DNA of 64,000 bases, from positions 62,001-126,000 of the forward strand of contig NZ_JAJKFK010000009.1 in assembly GCF_021653975.1 (NCBI RefSeq), given 5' to 3'. The stretch's first letter is position 1. The number at the start of each line of letters is the position of its first letter. The translations under genes were made by a program, and so were the position numbers. Shown here in pieces: positions 33,528 through 42,424 of this stretch. Origin of the DNA: Amycolatopsis sp. GM8. Lineage in GTDB: Bacteria > Actinomycetota > Actinomycetes > Mycobacteriales > Pseudonocardiaceae. The notes beneath the pieces are model-generated. The model had not been told where the DNA came from. It saw only the letters and a program-made list of their open reading frames with translations, and did no database searches.

Positions 33528-36021
33528 GGCCTCGCGCTACCTTCTTCAACCGGCCGGCCACCCGGCGGGCGAGTTCCTTCGGGCCGCCGTCGGCCAGGTA
33601 CTCGCGCACCAGCGCCAGGTCCCGGCGGACGACTTCGCTGCCCCGCAAGGGATCCGCGACCACGAGGTCCGCCGCGCCGGCCAACCGGTCGGCGGCCGGG
33701 CGCGGGTTCCGGCAGTACTCGACGAGCGGGGCGAGCGCCTGCGGCCAGGTGTAGCGCTCCGCGACCTTCGCGATGCGTTCCTTGCAGGCGCTGGCGAACT
33801 CGGTGTCGTACATCGCGCGTTCGAGCGCTTCGGAAAGCGCTTCCTCGTCCTCGGCCGGGACGACCACGCCGAGCCTTTCGTCGCGCACCAGATCGGCGAA
33901 CGCGTCACCGTCGGTGGTGACGATCGGCAGCCCCGCCCACAGGTAGTCCAGCACCCGGGTGCGGAACGCGAACGTGGTTTCGACGTGCTCGAAATGCGTG
34001 GTGACCCCGCAATCCGCGTCGAGCAGCCAGTTCTGCCGCTCGCCGTAGGGGACCCAGTGCTCGTTGAAGAACACGTGCTTGCCGGTGAGCCCGAGCCGGT
34101 CGGCCAGCCGCATGGTCTGCGCGCCGATGTCCATCTCGGCGACCTCGGGGTTCGGGTGCTTCATGCCGAGGAACACCAGCCGCGCGTCCGGCTGCCGCCG
34201 CCGGAGCCGGTCGATCGCGTTGACCAGGGTCAGCGGATCGAACCAGCTGTACACGCCGCCCGCCCACAGCACGACGTGGTCGGTGTCCGCGATGTTCAGC
34301 GTGGCGCGCAGGCCGGGCCCGGTGCGCGCGGGCGGCTCGGCCGGGAGTCCAAAGGGGACGACCGCGAGCAGCGACTGCGTCGTCGGGTCGGCGTCGTAGA
34401 GCCGGGGCGTGAGCCGGCCGAGCGCGGCGAGATGGCCGAGCCAGAAATGCCGCTGCCGCTGCGACGCGCACAGGAAGAAGTCGCCGCGTTCGAGTTGCGC
34501 GTCCAGCACCCTGGTGACGCCGGCGAGATCCGCGGCGCGCTGCTCGTCCGGCGCGCTCTTGCCCTGTTCGAGCAGCTCCAGGTGCATCGGGTCGTAGATG
34601 TCGCAGACGACGAGCTTGTTCGAGTCCTTCAACGCGGGCGCCATCTCGAGCACATGGCCCTGCAGGATGACGATGTCCGCCCACTCGACCGGCTCTGTCA
34701 GGTCGCGCTTGCGGGCGGCGCTGACCGGGAACGGCGCGGGCGGCGGCGCGGCGAGCGGGTTGACCGTCACGAGCCGGACATCGTGCTCGGGCGCCAGGAT
34801 CGTGGCGATGTTCCAGGCGCGGATCGCGGGACCGGCCATCCGTTCGGTGATGGCGTCCCCGGTGATCACGAGGATCTTGCGCCGCTGCCCGAAAACGCTC
34901 TCGATCCCGAACGCTTCGACCAGGATCTCGTGCGCGGCGAGATAGCGCGGCAGCGGGTACGCCGGTTCCAAAGCCTTACGCAGCAAGGGAATCAAGTCGG
35001 CGTCGGTGCGCACCCGGGCGGCCTGCTCGGCCTTGCGGGACTCGGCGAGCGACGGCAGCAGCTCGACGAACTGGTCGACCGCGAGCATGCCCGCGAGCGT
35101 GGTCCGGGGGATCTCGACGGGCGCTGTCTCGACCGGCTTGACCCCGTGTCCCAGGTCGAGCTGCGTCGCGTCCAGTTCGCCGCGCGCGGTGGCCCGGCGG
35201 ATCGCGAGCGCGAGCGCGGCGGGCAGCACCTTCGCCAGGGTCTCGTCGGAGACGTTCTTGTACAGCGCCGCGAGTGCGTTGCGCTCCAACAGGAACGTCT
35301 CGCGGCCGGTCTCGGGAGCGTCCACTTCGGACATCGTGGCGTGGTGGCGGTGGTAGGCGAGCGACTCGGGTACGTAACGCACCCGCCAGCCGCGCAGGTT
35401 CAGCCGCCAGCCCAGGTCGACGTCCTCGTAGAACATGAAGAACCGCTCGTCGAACCCGTCCAGCTCGGCGAACACCCCGGCCCGTACGAACATCGCCGAG
35501 CCGGTCGCGAACAGCACGTCCTTGGCGCTCTCGTGCTCGGCGGCGGGCACGTCCGCGAGTGGACTGCCCGCGTGCCGCTTGTAGCCCATGCCGAACCAGG
35601 TCAGTCCCGCGTCGACGAAGTCGACTCCGGTGCCTTCCCAGTCGACGACCTTGCTGGCCACCGCCGCGACCGTCGGGTCGGCCGCCAGCGCGGCGACCGC
35701 CGCGCGCGCCCAGTTCGCGTCCGGGCGGGCGTCGTTGTTCAGGAAGGCGAGCACGCTGCCCTGCGCGTGGCGCGCGCCGAGGTTGCAGCCGCCGGCGAAG
35801 CCGAGGTTCTCGGCCGACTCGATCAGCTGGACGTCCGGCACCGCGGCCTTGATGCGGGCGGCGTCGTCCCCGCCGGAGGCGTTGTCGACGCAGATGACCT
35901 CGAGCCGCGAGTAGTCCAGGTCGCTGGTGAGCGCGCGCAGGCACGTGATCGTGTCCTCCGCACCGCGGTAGTTCACCACGATCACCGAGACCAGCGGTAA
36001 GAGTATTGCCCCCTGAGTCAC
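33520..36021 (-). CDS. Bifunctional GT2-GT4 glycosyltransferase fusion
   Basis: An 833-aa protein with two catalytic modules. Residues about 10-280 are a GT2 (GT-A) domain: SVIVVNYRGAEDT, VDNASGGDD, AFLNNDARPD and RFFMFYEDVDLGWR. Residues about 390-720 are a GT4 (GT-B) domain: ILVITGDAITERMAGPAIR, LWAGGVYSWFDPLTL, then CGVTTHFEHVETTFAFRTR. A C-terminal helical tail follows. GTG 36021 is preceded by AGGAGG. One chain would add two successive sugars. Such fusions are known in actinobacterial polysaccharide clusters. Substrates are unknown. Confidence 0.88.
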   Translation of the reverse strand: MTQGAILLPLVSVIVVNYRGAEDTITCLRALTSDLDYSRLEVICVDNASGGDDAARIKAAVPDVQLIESAENLGFAGGCNLGARHAQGSVLAFLNNDARPDANWARAAVAALAADPTVAAVASKVVDWEGTGVDFVDAGLTWFGMGYKRHAGSPLADVPAAEHESAKDVLFATGSAMFVRAGVFAELDGFDERFFMFYEDVDLGWRLNLRGWRVRYVPESLAYHRHHATMSEVDAPETGRETFLLERNALAALYKNVSDETLAKVLPAALALAIRRATARGELDATQLDLGHGVKPVETAPVEIPRTTLAGMLAVDQFVELLPSLAESRKAEQAARVRTDADLIPLLRKALEPAYPLPRYLAAHEILVEAFGIESVFGQRRKILVITGDAITERMAGPAIRAWNIATILAPEHDVRLVTVNPLAAPPPAPFPVSAARKRDLTEPVEWADIVILQGHVLEMAPALKDSNKLVVCDIYDPMHLELLEQGKSAPDEQRAADLAGVTRVLDAQLERGDFFLCASQRQRHFWLGHLAALGRLTPRLYDADPTTQSLLAVVPFGLPAEPPARTGPGLRATLNIADTDHVVLWAGGVYSWFDPLTLVNAIDRLRRRQPDARLVFLGMKHPNPEVAEMDIGAQTMRLADRLGLTGKHVFFNEHWVPYGERQNWLLDADCGVTTHFEHVETTFAFRTRVLDYLWAGLPIVTTDGDAFADLVRDERLGVVVPAEDEEALSEALERAMYDTEFASACKERIAKVAERYTWPQALAPLVEYCRNPRPAADRLAGAADLVVADPLRGSEVVRRDLALVREYLADGGPKELARRVAGRLKKVARGRA

Positions 36022-36057
36022 CGCGACCTCCTGCTTGCCAGCGCTCTCCGCGGAAGC

Positions 36058-36966
36058 TTAGCGAGGTGTCCAGTTTCGCCAGACTTGCCCTCGTGGGACC
36101 GTCGCGAGCCGGCCGATCCCGCGGCGGGCACGCAGCGTGGCGGGCAGCCGGACGAGGACCTCGGCGAGTACCTGGAAGCGCAACGGCAGGCGGAAGTTTT
36201 CCGCGCGCGGCACCTCCCGGCGCAGGGGTAGCGCGGCGGTGATCGCGGCGAATCGTGCCAGCTCACGGGCCGCGACGGTGGCGGGTGCGCAGCGAAGGAG
36301 GGTGAGCAGCCGGTTGCGCTCGTTCCACAGGTGGAACTGCCGCGAACCGGGCCGGGTGCTGACGCCGTGACGGTGTGTCACGCGCGCCTGGGGGACGGCC
36401 ACGATTTCGTGGCCCGCGAGGCGCAGGCGCCACGCGGTGTCGGTGTCCTCGTAGTAGCAGAAGAAGTCCGCCGGAACGCCGCCGATCGCGCGCAGGACGT
36501 CGGCGCGCAGCAGCGCCGCGCCGCCGCAGAAGCCGAACACGGGCTCGTCGAGGGCGTCCGCGCCGGAGCCGTCCGCGGTGAGCCGCGTCCCGAGTGACTG
36601 CGGCGAGCCGTCAGGGCGATCGAGCCGGGCGCTCGCCGCGGCCGCGGTGCCGAGCGCGTCCTCCAGGGTGCCGAGCCAGTCCGGGGCCGGCGCGGCGTCG
36701 TCGTTGAGCCAGGCCATCAACGGTGTGTCCACAAGCGACACGGCCTTGGCCATCGCGCCCGCATACCCGAGATTGCGCGACAGCCGCACCACGCGTGGCT
36801 TCGACGGATGTTCGGCCAGCAGGCGGGCGGTGCCGTCGTCGGACGCGTTATCCACCACCATCGTCCTATGTGGACGATTCTGGGCGGCCAGCGCGTCGAG
36901 GCAGGCGGTCACGTGCCCGGCGCCGCGCCACGTCACGACCACCACCGTCGAGCTGACCTCCGTCAC
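36058..36966 (-). CDS. GT2-family glycosyltransferase
   Basis: A 302-aa GT-A enzyme, rhamnosyltransferase-like. Motifs: VVVVTWRGAGHVTACLDAL, VVDNASDDGT, the nucleotide-sugar site AWLNDDAAP, and FFCYYEDTDTAWRLRLAGH near the acceptor site. GTG 36966 puts the first beta-strand right at the N-terminus; GTG 36975 is possible. It lies upstream of the GT2-GT4 fusion on the same strand (37 bp gap) and starts only 19 bp from the divergent GT4 gene. Confidence 0.87.
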   Translation of the reverse strand: MTEVSSTVVVVTWRGAGHVTACLDALAAQNRPHRTMVVDNASDDGTARLLAEHPSKPRVVRLSRNLGYAGAMAKAVSLVDTPLMAWLNDDAAPAPDWLGTLEDALGTAAAASARLDRPDGSPQSLGTRLTADGSGADALDEPVFGFCGGAALLRADVLRAIGGVPADFFCYYEDTDTAWRLRLAGHEIVAVPQARVTHRHGVSTRPGSRQFHLWNERNRLLTLLRCAPATVAARELARFAAITAALPLRREVPRAENFRLPLRFQVLAEVLVRLPATLRARRGIGRLATVPRGQVWRNWTPR

Positions 36967-36968
36967 GG

Positions 36969-36986
36969 CGAGCACAATACGGCTCG
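36969..36986. promoter_or_regulatory. Candidate compact bidirectional promoter
   Basis: Between the divergent starts at 36966 and 36986 lies CGAGC-ACAATACG-GCTCG. The arms are perfect inverted repeats. The AT-rich core gives CACAAT on the plus strand and TATTGT on the minus strand, each a 4/6 match to a -10 box seven to nine bases from its start codon. There is no room for separate leaders, so both messages would be leaderless. Confidence 0.4.
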
Positions 36987-38008
36987 TGCCGGAACTCGTG
37001 GTGATCGCCGAGCAGCTGCTGGCGCCGGTCCCGGGCGGGACCGGCCGCTACACCGCCGAGCTGCTGCGCGCGCTCGCCGCGACCGCGCCGCCCGGCTGGG
37101 AGGTCACCGGTGTCGTGGCGCGCCGCCCCGACGTGCGGCTGGACGGCGTCCGCGTGCTGCCGTTGCCGCCGCGCGCACTGATCGCGGCGTGGCAGCTGGG
37201 GCTGCCGTACTGGCCCGGTGGTGACGCCGTGCACGCGCCGACCCCGCTCGCGCCGCCGCGCGGCCGGGTGTCGGTGACGGTGCACGACACCGTGCCGTGG
37301 ACCCATCCGGAAACGCTGACCCCGCGCGGTGTCACGTGGCACCGGACGATGATCCGGCGGGCGGCGCGACGGGCCCGTGGTCTGGTCGTACCGACGCAGG
37401 CCGTGGCCGACGACCTCCGGCGGTGGGTCCCGGTGCGGGCGCCGGTGCGGGTGGCCGGGCACGGCGTGGCGGCGGCGCTGTCGTCCGGTGTGGAGGTTGC
37501 TGACCTGCCAAAACGTTACGTACTGGCGGTCGGAACGCTCGAACCGCGCAAGGGCATCGAGGTGCTGCTCGACGCCATGACGGAGCTGGACGTGCCGCTG
37601 TTGCTGGTGGGCCAGCCCGGCTGGGGCGGGGTCGAGCCGCGCGGGGCCGGCGTCCGGGTGCTCGGCCGGGTGTCGGATGCCGAGCTGGCGACCGTGCTGC
37701 GGCACGCGAGCGTGCTCGCCGCGCCGAGTCTCGCGGAGGGGTTCGGCCTGCCCGTGCTGGAGGCGATGGCCGCCGGAGTGCCTGTCGTGCACTCGGATGC
37801 GCCCGCGCTCGTCGAGGTCGCCGGCGGTGCGGGCGTCTGTGTGCCGCGCGGAGACGCGAAGGCGCTGGCGGCGGGGCTGCGGGAGGTGCTGTCGTCGGCC
37901 GGGCGGGCGGGCGAACTGATCAAGGCCGGCCTGGCGCGGGCGGCGGAGTTCTCGTGGGAACGCGCCGCTGAGGCCGTTTGGAGTATTCACCAGGGGCCGA
38001 GATTGTGA
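36986..38008 (+). CDS. GT4-family glycosyltransferase
   Basis: A 340-aa GT-B enzyme. It has an N-terminal PVPGGTGRYTAELLRAL, a VHDTVPWTHPETLTPRG segment, the linker YVLAVGTLEPRKGIEVLL and the E-x7-E motif in SLAEGFGLPVLEAMAAG. GTG 36986 starts the first beta-strand at once; there is no ribosome site, consistent with leaderless expression. It is followed 42 bp later by a related GT4 gene, which suggests consecutive transfer steps on one glycan. Confidence 0.87.
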   Translation: MPELVVIAEQLLAPVPGGTGRYTAELLRALAATAPPGWEVTGVVARRPDVRLDGVRVLPLPPRALIAAWQLGLPYWPGGDAVHAPTPLAPPRGRVSVTVHDTVPWTHPETLTPRGVTWHRTMIRRAARRARGLVVPTQAVADDLRRWVPVRAPVRVAGHGVAAALSSGVEVADLPKRYVLAVGTLEPRKGIEVLLDAMTELDVPLLLVGQPGWGGVEPRGAGVRVLGRVSDAELATVLRHASVLAAPSLAEGFGLPVLEAMAAGVPVVHSDAPALVEVAGGAGVCVPRGDAKALAAGLREVLSSAGRAGELIKAGLARAAEFSWERAAEAVWSIHQGPRL

Positions 38009-38050
38009 GTTCCTGACCAAACGGACTACGAACGGTCGTACTCTGCACGG

Positions 38051-39199
38051 GTGGGAAGAGGCGAACCGAGCGTCCTGATCGATGCCACGGCGGTGCCCGC
38101 GGATCGTGGCGGGGTTGGTCGCTATGTCGATTCGCTCACGCAGGCGCTGGACGCGGACGGCGCGCTGATCAGCGTGGTGTGCCAGCCGCGGGACGTCGAG
38201 CTGTTCGCCCGGCTCGCCCCCCGGTCACGCATCGTGCCGGCCGGACCGTCCACGGTCACCCGGACGGCGCGCCTGGCGTGGGAGCAGACGACGCTGCCGA
38301 TGCTCGCGCGGCGGTTGAACGTGCAGGTGGTCCACTCGCCGCACTACACGATGCCGCTCGCCAGCCCGGTCGCGTCGGTGGTCACCTTGCACGACGCGAC
38401 GTTCTTCACCGACACCGTGCTGCACTCGTCGGTGAAGGCGCGGTTCTTCCGGACCTGGACGGCGACGGCCCTGCGGCGCGCGACGGCGTGTGTGGTGCCG
38501 AGTCACGCGACGGCGAATGAGCTGATGCGCGTGACGCATGCCCGGCCGCGGGCGCTGGAGATCATCGAGCACGGTGTCGACGTGGAGCGGTTCCACCCGC
38601 CGTCCGCGACGGAGATCAAGGCCGCCCGCGCGGCGATCGGTGTGGAGACGGCGCCGTACATCGCGTTCCTCGGCGCGCTCGAACCGCGGAAGAACGTGCC
38701 GGCGCTGATCCGCGGTTTCGCGAAGGCCGTCGAGCGGCGGCCGGACCCGCCCGCGCTGGTGCTGGCCGGACAGCCGGGCTGGGACACGCAGGTGGAGAAG
38801 GCACTGGACGCGGCGCCGTTGCGGCTGCGGGTGATCCGGGCCGGGTACCTGCCGTTCGACACGCTGGCGGGTTTCCTAGGTGGGGCGCAACTGGTGGCGT
38901 ACCCGAGCCTGGGGGAGGGTTTCGGCCTGCCGGTGCTGGAGGCCATGGCGTGCGGCGCCTGTGTCCTCACGACGCGGCGGCTGTCACTCCCCGAAGTCGG
39001 CGGCGATGCGGTGGCCTACTGCGGTGTCGGCGCCGGGGACGTCGCGGTCGCGCTGTCGGAGCTGCTCGACGCCCCGGCACGCCGCGCGTCCCTCGCGGAA
39101 GCGGCTTTGCTGCGCGCGAAAGAATTCTCCTGGGCGACAAGCGCGGAGCGGCACCGCGAGGTGTACGGAAAGGCCTGGCTCTCACACCGGCGAGGGTGA
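38051..39199 (+). CDS. GT4-family glycosyltransferase
   Basis: A 382-aa GT-B enzyme related to the preceding gene. Motifs: VLIDATAVPADRGGVGRYVD, VVTLHDATFF, IAFLGALEPRKNVPALIRG and SLGEGFGLPVLEAMACGACV with the E-x7-E pair. A -10-like TACTCT (38039-38044) ends six bases before GTG 38051 and no ribosome site is present, so it may have its own leaderless promoter. It precedes a possible terminator at 39240. Confidence 0.87.
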   Translation: MGRGEPSVLIDATAVPADRGGVGRYVDSLTQALDADGALISVVCQPRDVELFARLAPRSRIVPAGPSTVTRTARLAWEQTTLPMLARRLNVQVVHSPHYTMPLASPVASVVTLHDATFFTDTVLHSSVKARFFRTWTATALRRATACVVPSHATANELMRVTHARPRALEIIEHGVDVERFHPPSATEIKAARAAIGVETAPYIAFLGALEPRKNVPALIRGFAKAVERRPDPPALVLAGQPGWDTQVEKALDAAPLRLRVIRAGYLPFDTLAGFLGGAQLVAYPSLGEGFGLPVLEAMACGACVLTTRRLSLPEVGGDAVAYCGVGAGDVAVALSELLDAPARRASLAEAALLRAKEFSWATSAERHREVYGKAWLSHRRG

Positions 39200-39239
39200 T
39201 ACTCTTCGTCTTGCGAGGCCCCCTTAGGGCCGAGAAGTG

Positions 39240-39284
39240 AGCCCGTGGTGCGTCCGGACGGTCGTGTCGCGGGCTTTGCGCTTT
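39240..39284 (+). terminator. Possible terminator between convergent genes
   Basis: AGCCCG (39240-39245) can pair with CGGGCT (39270-39275), with a GTCCGGAC palindrome in the loop, followed by TTGCGCTTT. It lies between the end of the GT4 gene and the end of the convergent DUF3800 gene, where a bidirectional terminator is expected. The T-tract is weak. Confidence 0.35.
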
Positions 39285-39812
39285 CTAGATCTCGATGACT
39301 TTGGAGACAACCGGCATGATCCGGCGTCGCCAGTCGCCACCGGCGCCGTAACACCAGGCCACGGCGTCCGGAATCCAGAGCAGCGGCACGGACGCTGAAT
39401 TCAGGTGTTCGTGCGTCAGGTCGGAATTCTTACGCCCCAACGTCTGATAGATCGTCGCCCTGTCATGCCGATCCTGTTCCTCGCGGCTGTCCAGCACCAC
39501 TCGATGAGCCTGCACCTCGACGAGGTCGCAGATGGCCTGCTCCAGGCACCGTTGACGGCTCTGTTCCTCGGTTTTCGGCATGCATGCGGCTTCGTAGATG
39601 TTCGCGTTGACCGGCAGTTCGGCGATCCGGTCGGCGAGAAGGCGGCGTCGTGGCGGTTTCTCGGTCTTGAAATGCAGTTCACGTTGACCGGGGAGCAGCA
39701 ATGCCGACAGCCGTTTGCGTGTGGGCGCCAGATCGGCCGGATCGATGACCGCGACACAAATGAAGTAGCGGTGGCCGCGTCCGGACTCGTCGATGAAGGC
39801 GTGCACTGGCAT
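39285..39812 (-). CDS. DUF3800-like protein
   Basis: A 175-aa protein starting MPVHAFIDESGRGHRYFIC, the FIDESG opening characteristic of DUF3800, a family often found in mobile or defence contexts. Later segments are RELHFKTEKPPRRRLL and YQTLGRKNSDLTHEHL. ATG 39812 is chosen because the family begins just before the FIDESG strand; no good ribosome site is visible. Base composition looks less G+C-rich than its neighbours. It sits alone, antisense, inside the polysaccharide cluster and is probably a recent insertion. Molecular function is unknown. Confidence 0.7.
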   Translation of the reverse strand: MPVHAFIDESGRGHRYFICVAVIDPADLAPTRKRLSALLLPGQRELHFKTEKPPRRRLLADRIAELPVNANIYEAACMPKTEEQSRQRCLEQAICDLVEVQAHRVVLDSREEQDRHDRATIYQTLGRKNSDLTHEHLNSASVPLLWIPDAVAWCYGAGGDWRRRIMPVVSKVIEI

Positions 39813-39984
39813 TCGCACATCGTGGCGGAAGGGTATGACAACTTTGCACAGGATCGCGGAGTAGCGCGGAGTGAGGCCAATCCCCCGCAACCCGCGCAGG
39901 GTCGCACCTGCGGGACGTAGTGAAGCGCGTCCCCCCCGCGATGTGGCACACCCCCGAACACTGCACAACTCCAACCCCGGCAGA

Positions 39985-40854
39985 ATGAGCCGGGTGACCG
40001 AGCCGAAACGTTATGGCGACGGCGTGGCCGTGGTGGTGGTGACCTACTTCCCCGGTGACGACCTCGACCGGTTCCTCGACACGCTCGAGAAGGCGACCGC
40101 CCGCGACGTCCGGGTGGTGCTCGCCGACAACGACTCCACCGACGACGCGCTCGACCGGGCCGCGGAGCGCGAGTACGTCCACCTCCTGCGCATCGGCGAG
40201 AACCTCGGCTACGGCGGCGGCGCGAACCGGGGGGTGGCCGAGCTCGACGACACCTACGGCTGGGTTGTCATCTCGAACCCCGACCTCGAGTGGGAACCCG
40301 GCTCGCTCGACATACTCCTCGACGCCACGAAACGCTGGCCCCGCGGCGGCGCGTTCGGCCCGCTCATCCAGGAGCCCGACGGCACCGTCTATCCCTCGGC
40401 CCGGCTGCTGCCGTCCCTCGGTCGCGGGATCGGGCACGCCGTTTTCGCCAAGATCTGGCCGGCCAACCCGTGGACCCGCGCCTACCGCCAGGAACGCGCC
40501 CCCGTCGAACGCACCTCCGGCTGGCTCTCCGGCTCCTGCCAGCTGCTGCGCCGCGAGGCCTTCGACTCGGTGCAGGGCTTCGACTCGCGCTACTTCATGT
40601 ACTTCGAGGACGTCGACCTCGGCGACCGCATCGGCCGCGCCGGTTGGCGGAACGTGTACGTGCCCTCCGCCGCGGTAACGCATATCGGTGGTACCGCGAC
40701 TTCCCGGGCACCCAAGAAGATGCTGGCCGCACACCACGAAAGCGCGTACCGCTACCTCGCCGACCGCCACCGCGGCCCGGCCTGGAAACCGGTACTCGCC
40801 GCGATCAAGCTCGGGCTCGCGTTACGGCTGAAGCTCGAGACCCGCGGCCAGTAG
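39985..40854 (+). CDS. wbbL: WbbL-like rhamnosyltransferase (GT2)
   Basis: A 289-aa GT-A enzyme. VAVVVVTYFPGDDLDRFLDT, LADNDSTDDA, VISNPDLEWEPGS and FDSRYFMYFEDVDLGDRIGR are typical of dTDP-rhamnose:GlcNAc-diphosphoryl-polyprenol rhamnosyltransferases. Length and context (rfbD upstream, GDP-mannose pyrophosphorylase downstream) match wbbL1/Rv3265c, which makes the rhamnosyl linker of arabinogalactan. ATG 39985 is used; GTG 39994 is possible. The symbol rests on similarity plus synteny. Confidence 0.82.
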   Translation: MSRVTEPKRYGDGVAVVVVTYFPGDDLDRFLDTLEKATARDVRVVLADNDSTDDALDRAAEREYVHLLRIGENLGYGGGANRGVAELDDTYGWVVISNPDLEWEPGSLDILLDATKRWPRGGAFGPLIQEPDGTVYPSARLLPSLGRGIGHAVFAKIWPANPWTRAYRQERAPVERTSGWLSGSCQLLRREAFDSVQGFDSRYFMYFEDVDLGDRIGRAGWRNVYVPSAAVTHIGGTATSRAPKKMLAAHHESAYRYLADRHRGPAWKPVLAAIKLGLALRLKLETRGQ

Positions 40855-40855
40855 C

Positions 40856-41203
40856 TCAGAAACCTTCGAGACGGCGGGAAAGGTCGGAGCGGCCGATGAC
40901 CTGTGTGGTGGTGGGAATGAGGCCTTCGACCTCTTCCTCTTCCGGCTCGCGCGCGACCGGGCGCATGAACTGGGTGCCCGGCTTCGCGTCCAGGCTGCCC
41001 TGCACCGACTCGATCACCGACGACGGCACGACCGCGGTGACATCCGGATCACCCTCGTGGTCGATCTTGTCGACCACCGATCGGGGGATTTGCTGTGTGT
41101 TCGACGCGTCCATCGGCGAGACTGCGTCCTCGGGCGTCACCACGAACGCGCCACGCGCCCGTGCCCGGGCCAGCAACGCATCCGCTCGCTCTCGGGGGTC
41201 CAT
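40856..41203 (-). CDS. Acidic hypothetical protein
   Basis: A 115-aa soluble, acidic protein (DPRERADALLARARARGAF, EDAVSPMDASNTQQIPRSVV, REPEEEEVEGLIPTTTQVIG). I do not recognise a family. It looks genuine: biased composition and a proper ATG at 41203. Its stop lies one base from the end of the WbbL-like gene, and it is divergent from the pyrophosphorylase at 41345. A regulatory or scaffold role for the neighbouring glycan genes is possible but unsupported. Confidence 0.6.
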   Translation of the reverse strand: MDPRERADALLARARARGAFVVTPEDAVSPMDASNTQQIPRSVVDKIDHEGDPDVTAVVPSSVIESVQGSLDAKPGTQFMRPVAREPEEEEVEGLIPTTTQVIGRSDLSRRLEGF

Positions 41204-41344
41204 CCCCTCGGCCTCCCGACTCGACCTGAGGCCCTGTCCGACCAGAGCCGCCCGTGTGCTGTCTAGGGTAGGCCCTCCAGGGCGTCGCCGTCAGCAAATC
41301 GCACGGCTTGTCGCCCGGCCGGTGCTCGATAACGGGAGGAAACT

Positions 41345-42424
41345 GTGACGCCCACGCGAGATGTCGATGCCGTGGTGCTGGTAGGTGGCAAGGGAACCCG
41401 CCTGCGACCACTCACCTTGTCCGCTCCCAAGCCGATGCTGCCGACCGCGGGTGTGCCCTTCTTGACACATTTGCTTTCCCGGATCAGGTCCGCGGGCATC
41501 AACCATGTCGTGCTCGGCACGTCCTACCGCGCGGAGGTCTTCGAAGAGTTCTTCGGCGACGGCACCTCGCTCGGGCTGGAGCTCGAGTACGTCGTGGAGG
41601 ATGAGCCACTCGACACCGGCGGCGCGATCCGCAACGTCTACGACCGGCTCCGCGCCGAGCACGCGGTGATCTTCAACGGGGACATCCTCTCGGGCGCCGA
41701 TCTCGGCGCACTCGTGCAGGCGCACTGCAAGACCGGCGCCGACGTCACGCTCCATCTGCAGCGCGTCGACGACCCGAGCCGCTTCGGTTCGGTGCCGACG
41801 GACGAGAGCGGCCGGGTCACCGCGTTTCTCGAGAAGACGCCGAACCCCCCGACGGACCAGATCAACGCCGGCTGCTATGTCTTCCGCCGGTCAGTGGTCG
41901 AGTCCATTCCCGCGGGGCGCCGGGTGTCCGTCGAGCGCGAGACTTTTCCCGGCCTGCTCAAGGACGGCGCCCATGTCCACGGGTTCGTGGACGCCTCTTA
42001 CTGGCTGGATGTCGGCACGCCCGAGGCGTTCGTGCGCGGTTCGGCGGACCTCGTCCGTGGCCTGGCACCGACGTCGGCGCTGCCGGGACCGGTGGGCGAG
42101 TCGCTCGTGCTCGGCGGCGCGAAGATCGCCGACGGGGCGGCCGTGTCCGGTGGTTCGACCATTGGCCCCGGTTCCGCGGTCGCCGCGGGCGCGCAGGTGA
42201 CGGGGTCGGTGGTGTTCGACGGGGTCACGGTCGCCGAGGACGCGATCGTCGAGGATTCGGTGCTGGGTAAGGGTGCGACGGTCGGCAAGGGCGCTGTGCT
42301 GCGTGGTGTCGTGCTCGGCGACGGCGCGACCGTCGGCGCCGGCTGCGAGCTGGTTCGCGGTGCGCGGGTGTGGCCCGACATGACTTTGCCCGACTCGTCG
42401 ATCCGGTTTTCGAGCGACTGCTAG
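41345..42424 (+). CDS. manB: Mannose-1-phosphate guanylyltransferase (NDP-sugar pyrophosphorylase)
   Basis: A 359-aa nucleotidyltransferase. The N-terminal signature VVLVGGKGTRLRPLTLSAPK binds the nucleotide; FNGDILSGADLG and SYWLDVGTPEAF are sugar-site motifs; residues from about 255 form a left-handed beta-helix (repeats like GAKIADGAAVSGGSTIGPGS). It matches Rv3264c (ManB), next to wbbL. It makes GDP-mannose for lipoglycans. GTG 41345 follows GGGAGGA. Its stop shares a base with the next start. Confidence 0.88.
   Translation: MTPTRDVDAVVLVGGKGTRLRPLTLSAPKPMLPTAGVPFLTHLLSRIRSAGINHVVLGTSYRAEVFEEFFGDGTSLGLELEYVVEDEPLDTGGAIRNVYDRLRAEHAVIFNGDILSGADLGALVQAHCKTGADVTLHLQRVDDPSRFGSVPTDESGRVTAFLEKTPNPPTDQINAGCYVFRRSVVESIPAGRRVSVERETFPGLLKDGAHVHGFVDASYWLDVGTPEAFVRGSADLVRGLAPTSALPGPVGESLVLGGAKIADGAAVSGGSTIGPGSAVAAGAQVTGSVVFDGVTVAEDAIVEDSVLGKGATVGKGAVLRGVVLGDGATVGAGCELVRGARVWPDMTLPDSSIRFSSDC

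Noticed and set aside
33187-36000. 937-aa plus-strand open frame
   Set aside because: Antisense shadow of the GT4 and GT2-GT4 genes; Arg/Gly/His-rich composition without any family motif, typical of high-G+C antisense frames.
39200-39290. Possible small RNA in the GT4/DUF3800 gap
   Set aside because: Only weak hairpins are seen; terminator function explains them adequately.
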